From JAVJST01 sp965229715 (lineage in GTDB: Bacteria; Pseudomonadota; Alphaproteobacteria; Rhodospirillales; Casp-alpha2), in contig CBDDJL010000002.1 of NCBI GenBank assembly GCA_965229715.1, forward strand, positions 496,001 to 560,000: 64,000 nt of DNA, given 5' to 3'. Shown piece after piece: positions 60,117-64,000 of this stretch (its first letter is position 1; every line of letters begins with the position of its first letter). The position numbers and the translations under genes are program-made. The notes beneath the pieces were generated by a model, which saw nothing but the letters and a program-made list of their open reading frames with translations, had not been told where the DNA came from and did not search any database.

Positions 60117-62018
60117 TCAGTCGTTGACGGCGATTTCGCTCGAAACCGCGAGCAAGGTGAACGGCAGCGGTGCGTCATGGGCGATGCGCCACAAGGGATC
60201 GATGCCGGCGCGACGCCAGCCGAATGCGCGCACCGACTTGTCGCCGCTAAACGCCGCTGGCGGCGCATCGAGCAAATTCGATCCGAGACGCTTGAACGGT
60301 ACTTCGGCGAATCCTTTGCCGGAATCGACACGAAGCGCCGGCGTTTCGAGTAGCCGGAACGAGTGGGTCACCGGCCGCATGCGCCCGCCCTGGGTTGCGC
60401 CGGGGCCTGAGCCGACCACCGCGGGGAGCGGCTCGATCTCATGGGTGAACCCGAGCCCGGCTTCGAGGGTTTCGGCATCCGTTTCGAGGGTGATCGCGCC
60501 GCTCGATACCGTCCGGTCGGCGTGCGGCGCGCCGTCGGCAAGAACCTTGAGGACCTTGCCCTCGAGGTGGCCGAGGCCGCTCCAGTTCGCCGTCGCGGGA
60601 TCCGACGTGCCCCGCAATGCGGCGTCGGTCGCAAGATCAGCATCGAACAACTCCAGGTATATGCCGCCGGATCGCGAGATCAAGGTATAGGTGTCGGTGC
60701 CGGACACGGCGACCGAGAGGAACGTGCCGTCGGTTTCCTGACGCGACCAGGCGGTGACTTTTTCGGCGCGGAAGATCGTCACGGTGGCGAGCGCACCGTC
60801 TTCGGTAACCACATGCAGCAGACGTCCCGATGGGTCGTAGTCCTGATCGGTCGCGCCCGTCAGCAGGTGCCGGGCCAATGTTGCAAGGTCCGTCGCCTGA
60901 TAGGCTTGCTCGACGTCGGCGAATAGGAATTCGCGGAGCCCGACGCCGTCGCGTTGTGCGAAGATCGTGGCGCCGTCGACATCGCGGGGCGGCACACTGC
61001 GGTCGATGCGCGACCCGATACGGGTCTGGCGATTGACCTGTACGGTTTCCGGGGTCAGCGGATCGCCGGTCACCATCCATTCGGCACCGGATGTAAAGAC
61101 CTGCAAGTGTCGGCCCGAGAACACCGCCGTGATGGCGTTGACTTGATCGGACAGCATGGCAAACTCGATGGCCTCGTCATCGAGACCTTCGCCAAGATCG
61201 AAGTTGAAGAGATCCGCCGACTTCGAGAGCCATAACCGGTTCGGCTGATCGCGCGACCCGCCGATAACCAATCGATCCTGATGAAACGCGACCGAGCGCG
61301 GCCACCCGCGCACCGCCGATAAAGCCTGTTCGGACCAGTCTTCGGTTGCGGCGGTGCCCGAGAGTGTCTCCTTAACCATCGCGGTCACTTGGGTCGCCGA
61401 CGAGAAGGCGGTGATCTCGATCTCCTTGTTGGTGATGCGGAACCGGGTGCCGACGTGCGCCGTGTCGAAAACGTCGGTGGATGCGGTCACGGTAACGGAG
61501 CCGGTCGTGCCGCTCGGTGTCAGGGTCACGGTGTCGGCGGCGAACTTGTAGTGCGGTTGTTGCACGCGGTCGGACTGAGTGACGAACGTCCAATCGACGA
61601 TGGTCCACGCGGTATCGGACGTGCGGGTAATTTTCTTCGGCACCACGTCCGGGTGAACGACCAGAAGGGTGTCCGCGCTTTGCACCCAGACGATGCCGTC
61701 GATCTGTTGTTCCGTCCACGGGGCGGCGACGGATGCGACTTCGACGCCGTCGCGAAAGACGGTCATCAACGCATCCGTAAAGGCGAGGATGTAGGCCTGT
61801 TCGGTGTTGAACTCGAAGGCGATGAGCCGGCCCGGTCCCGGTAAGGTGTCGAGATAGCGCAGTCCTGGCCGGCGCTGAACACCGCCGGTCGGCTGGATGA
61901 ATACGTTGCGTAGCTTCGCCGCGCCGTTCTCGTAGGCGCGCAAGTCCGCCCGGCCGAGCAGGCCGCTGCCGATCTCGCCGGCGGTGAAGTTGGTCTTCTG
62001 AATGCGGATGCGTGCCAT
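60117..62018 (-). CDS. Phage tail tubular protein B (T7 gp12-like)
   Basis: 633 residues from MARIRIQKT (62018); the longer frame overlaps the upstream gene and is rejected. The start NFTAGEIGSGLLGRADLRAY and GGVQRRPGLRYLDTLPG are typical of podovirus gp12/stabilisation proteins, as are WPRSVAFHQDRLVIGGS and TSGAEWMVTGDPLTPETV. It forms the tail nozzle. The start overlaps the gp11-like stop by 1 nt (TAATG). Confidence 0.9.
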   Translation of the reverse strand: MARIRIQKTNFTAGEIGSGLLGRADLRAYENGAAKLRNVFIQPTGGVQRRPGLRYLDTLPGPGRLIAFEFNTEQAYILAFTDALMTVFRDGVEVASVAAPWTEQQIDGIVWVQSADTLLVVHPDVVPKKITRTSDTAWTIVDWTFVTQSDRVQQPHYKFAADTVTLTPSGTTGSVTVTASTDVFDTAHVGTRFRITNKEIEITAFSSATQVTAMVKETLSGTAATEDWSEQALSAVRGWPRSVAFHQDRLVIGGSRDQPNRLWLSKSADLFNFDLGEGLDDEAIEFAMLSDQVNAITAVFSGRHLQVFTSGAEWMVTGDPLTPETVQVNRQTRIGSRIDRSVPPRDVDGATIFAQRDGVGLREFLFADVEQAYQATDLATLARHLLTGATDQDYDPSGRLLHVVTEDGALATVTIFRAEKVTAWSRQETDGTFLSVAVSGTDTYTLISRSGGIYLELFDADLATDAALRGTSDPATANWSGLGHLEGKVLKVLADGAPHADRTVSSGAITLETDAETLEAGLGFTHEIEPLPAVVGSGPGATQGGRMRPVTHSFRLLETPALRVDSGKGFAEVPFKRLGSNLLDAPPAAFSGDKSVRAFGWRRAGIDPLWRIAHDAPLPFTLLAVSSEIAVND

Positions 62019-62587
62019 TACGCCCTCACATCCAGCAGCGAATAATCCTCGAACCGAGTGGTTGTTGCCTGTTGGCTGTCGGTGGAGCGGGCAGCACGGA
62101 CTTCGTTTTCGGCGAGGCGGAACAGCAATTCCGCGCGGGTCGAGCTCTCGGTCAGCGGGATGCAGAACTCGGCCGCGAGGCGCGCGATCAGGGCCTGATC
62201 GAAGAACGGCGGAAACGTGCTCTCGTCCGGCCGGAAGATGTAGGTCAGCACGACATCCTCGGTGTTGGCGTGGAGCCGTTTTTCGGCGATGCGGTAATGC
62301 AGGCCACGCCCGCGGGCATCCGATCCGGCAGACAGCGCACGCAGGAAATCGTCCGGTAACTGGAACGCCGCATCGTAATCGGCGACCGGTTCGGCGGCGA
62401 GCTTGGGCAGGGTCCCCTGGCCGGTCGCGAAACGCCACGGGTGCGACGACAGCATGCCGTCGCGAACGCTGGGATAGAGGTTCGCCGCGACCTCGGCTTC
62501 GGCGGTGCCGTCCTCGAACGACGTGATGCTGTTCGCGCCGAGCTTCAGTAGCGCGCGCGAGCAGAGTGCGATGGAGCTGATCGCCAT
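62018..62587 (-). CDS. Phage tail tubular protein A (T7 gp11-like)
   Basis: 189 residues with SIALCSRALLKLGANSITSF, HPWRFATGQGTLPKLA and LPDDFLRAL, the signature of gp11-type head-to-tail adaptor proteins of podoviruses. Followed without a gap by the gp12-like gene. Confidence 0.9.
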   Translation of the reverse strand: MAISSIALCSRALLKLGANSITSFEDGTAEAEVAANLYPSVRDGMLSSHPWRFATGQGTLPKLAAEPVADYDAAFQLPDDFLRALSAGSDARGRGLHYRIAEKRLHANTEDVVLTYIFRPDESTFPPFFDQALIARLAAEFCIPLTESSTRAELLFRLAENEVRAARSTDSQQATTTRFEDYSLLDVRA

Positions 62588-62696
62588 CGGTGTCTCCTTA
62601 AATATTGTGGAGAAAGCGGGCGGACACCGGGCATCGCGTGATACCCGGCGTCCGCCCGAGGTGGGGACAGGGAGAGAGGGTGTCCCGGTCGCGGCG

Positions 62697-63059
62697 TTAC
62701 GACGCCGCCATCAGGCCGGCGGTCTGCAGCGCCGCGAGCGCCGCAGCGAGCTGCGTGCGGCATTCGGTGTCGACGGTTGAGCCGCCCGTCGGATCGGCGA
62801 CGAAGGCGGCCTGATTGGGCACCTGGCCCAATGTGACGACACCCGAGACGATGCTGGCGATACCGGTAAGTCGGCTCGCCGGCGTGCCGTCGGTATCGGC
62901 GTTGACCAGGATCAGATCGCCAACGCGCAGGAGATCCGCCGCCGCGTCGAAGTAGTTGGCGGCCTCCGTTTCAGCAGCGGTATCGGTCGTGGTGTAATGC
63001 CACAGGGTAAAGCCGTTGGCGTAGGCCAGTACGCTGAGGTTCTTGGCGGTATAAGCCAT
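62697..63059 (-). CDS. Phage structural protein, small (head-fibre-like)
   Basis: 120 residues beginning MAYTAKNLSVLAYANGFTLW, with a YFDAAADLLRVGDLILVN strand region and an Ala-rich C-terminal helix (QLAAALAALQTAG). It resembles small proteins often found between capsid and tail genes of alphaproteobacterial prophages. Function is unproven; a capsid decoration or head-fibre role is likely from position. Confidence 0.68.
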   Translation of the reverse strand: MAYTAKNLSVLAYANGFTLWHYTTTDTAAETEAANYFDAAADLLRVGDLILVNADTDGTPASRLTGIASIVSGVVTLGQVPNQAAFVADPTGGSTVDTECRTQLAAALAALQTAGLMAAS

Positions 63060-63069
63060 CTGCGCCTCC

Positions 63070-63888
63070 TTAAGCCTCGAGGCAGCGCATGGAAACGACG
63101 CCCGAGGCGTCGATCAGGCAACTGCCCTGACTCATCATGTTGTTGACGAAATGTGCGGCACGGTCGCCGTGCCAGGTGATGTCGCTTTTCACGTCGCTGC
63201 CGACGGCGTGGCCGATTGCGGTGCGGTGGTACCAGTAACAGAACCGTACCGAACCGGTCAGCGTTAGGCCGGAGTGCGGAATCCAGAGGGTGCCGAGCCA
63301 GTTCTTGGCCTGCGTGCCCTTCCACGGCAGATCGTCGTCGCCGACGTAGTCCGCATTGGCGAACTCCTGAATGCCGAGGAGATCCGACCATTGTTTCCAG
63401 CCGACGACCGCATAGCGCTGACCGTCGTCCGGCACGTCCGCCTCGCCCAGCATTTCGAAGGCGGTCAGCACCTTGGCCTTGGTCAGGCCGTCGGAACCGT
63501 CGCCCGCGTAGTTGGTCGAGGTGTCGAGCTTGTCGATGACCAACTCATCGGTCTTGCGGCCGAGCGCATAGGCTCCCGCCTTGGCGGTAACGCTGCGCTC
63601 GTTGATGTTGGTCTTCAGTTCGTCGAGCGAGTCGACCCAATCGCCGGCATAAAAGTCGGCGAGTGAGCACTCGACCGGCGTATGATCGACGTTCATCACC
63701 GGCACCTTGCCGTGGCGCGCCTTGGTCGCAGCAGTGCCCTTGCCGACCGTCTGGAAGGTCGTCGAGGCGCCGACGATATTGTTTTTCACGCGCACGGTGT
63801 TGCGGAGCTTGGAACCCATCCGCTGATACTGCAGATGGACTTCCGCCTGGTAATGCTTGACGAACGAGTCCTTCACGTCCGTTGACAT
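63070..63888 (-). CDS. Phage major capsid protein
   Basis: 272 residues. It starts MSTDVKDSFVKHYQAEVHLQ, with VVGWKQWSDLLGIQEFANADY and WHGDRAAHFVNNMMSQGSC, consistent with HK97-fold capsid proteins of podovirus-like prophages. AGGAG precedes the ATG. It is the first gene of the visible structural run, with portal and scaffold presumably to the right of the window. Confidence 0.82.
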   Translation of the reverse strand: MSTDVKDSFVKHYQAEVHLQYQRMGSKLRNTVRVKNNIVGASTTFQTVGKGTAATKARHGKVPVMNVDHTPVECSLADFYAGDWVDSLDELKTNINERSVTAKAGAYALGRKTDELVIDKLDTSTNYAGDGSDGLTKAKVLTAFEMLGEADVPDDGQRYAVVGWKQWSDLLGIQEFANADYVGDDDLPWKGTQAKNWLGTLWIPHSGLTLTGSVRFCYWYHRTAIGHAVGSDVKSDITWHGDRAAHFVNNMMSQGSCLIDASGVVSMRCLEA

Positions 63889-63897
63889 GCTTTTCTC

Positions 63898-64000
63898 CTA
63901 TTGGGGTATGGATGTGTTCGGCGTTGTCGGCTTGGGGGTTATGGCTGCGGTCCGAGCGGCCGCCCCTGCCGGCGCCGTCAGGGAACGGCCGGGCCGGCGA
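63898..64000 (-). CDS. C-terminal end of a phage gene (partial), possibly scaffold
   Basis: A minus-strand frame enters from the right edge and ends with TAG at 63900-63898, with an Ala/Pro/Thr-rich tail (ITPKPTTPNTSIPQ). Its place just upstream of the capsid gene suits a scaffolding or protease protein, but the sequence is too short and low-complexity to confirm. Confidence 0.35.
   Translation of the reverse strand, partial: RRPGRSLTAPAGAAARTAAITPKPTTPNTSIPQ

Overview
This 64 kb window is chromosomal DNA of a GC-rich alphaproteobacterium, most likely Rhodospirillales-like and marine or saline in habit. The lineage call rests on a GcrA cell-cycle regulator, alphaproteobacterial-style thrS-infC-rpmI-rplT-pheS-pheT genes, MsrPQ, ScpA methylmalonyl-CoA mutase and a tRNA-Arg(CCU) group I intron of the type known from Agrobacterium. 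The habitat call rests on a betaine-type ABC transporter, a dimethylglycine-dehydrogenase-like enzyme and a cupin with the DddQ-type DMSP lyase residues.

Layout. 0.3-10.4 kb (+): methylated-amine/betaine catabolism and uptake (FAD/GcvT dehydrogenase, aldehyde dehydrogenase, ProX, ProV, a double-length fused ProW, a CBS protein, a YeeE/YedE transporter). 10.4-13.8 kb: a SUMF1-like protein diverges from a secreted protein with more than 70 cysteines in CNPC repeats fused to a cytochrome P460 domain, followed by a His-rich unknown. 13.9-16.8 kb: class III cyclase, soluble PAS histidine kinase and cyclic-nucleotide-binding protein. 16.8-26.9 kb (-): translation cluster pheT, pheS, rplT, rpmI / infC, thrS, with a threonine leader-peptide attenuator before thrS. 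Between rpmI and infC, on the opposite strand, sits a retron-type reverse transcriptase fused to a trypsin-like protease, followed by about 1.1 kb rich in hairpins. 27-40.7 kb: housekeeping and redox genes (YHS protein, flavodoxin, two glycosyltransferases, hydrolase, carbonic anhydrase, histidine kinase, epimerase, TPR protein, DMSP-lyase-like cupin, GST, MsrPQ, HD protein, SixA, sulfite oxidase).

40.7-43.6 kb: a 2.8 kb integrative element has split a tRNA-Arg(CCU) gene in its anticodon loop. It carries a tyrosine integrase and its own tRNA-Arg(CCU), interrupted by a 212-nt group I intron at the position where the host tRNA was cut. The two host halves share an 8-bp core.

43.6-50.6 kb: PagL, proline iminopeptidase, NUDIX protein, a broken flavodoxin, a 2OG-Fe dioxygenase, a P-loop kinase, GcrA and ScpA. 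51-64 kb (-): a decaying podovirus-like prophage running off the right edge (capsid, tail tubular A and B, internal virion protein, tail fibre, LamG tail protein, terminase remnant). Two paralogous genes in it share an N-terminal module but have unrelated C-termini, each followed by an unrelated small gene, resembling polymorphic toxin/immunity pairs.

The strongest candidates for undescribed biology are the tRNA-replacing element with a group I intron, the CNPC-repeat/P460 protein with its SUMF1-like neighbour, the RT-protease retron with a start-codon-covering inverted repeat and a three-copy covarying hairpin family nearby, and the phage-borne variable-C-terminus pairs.
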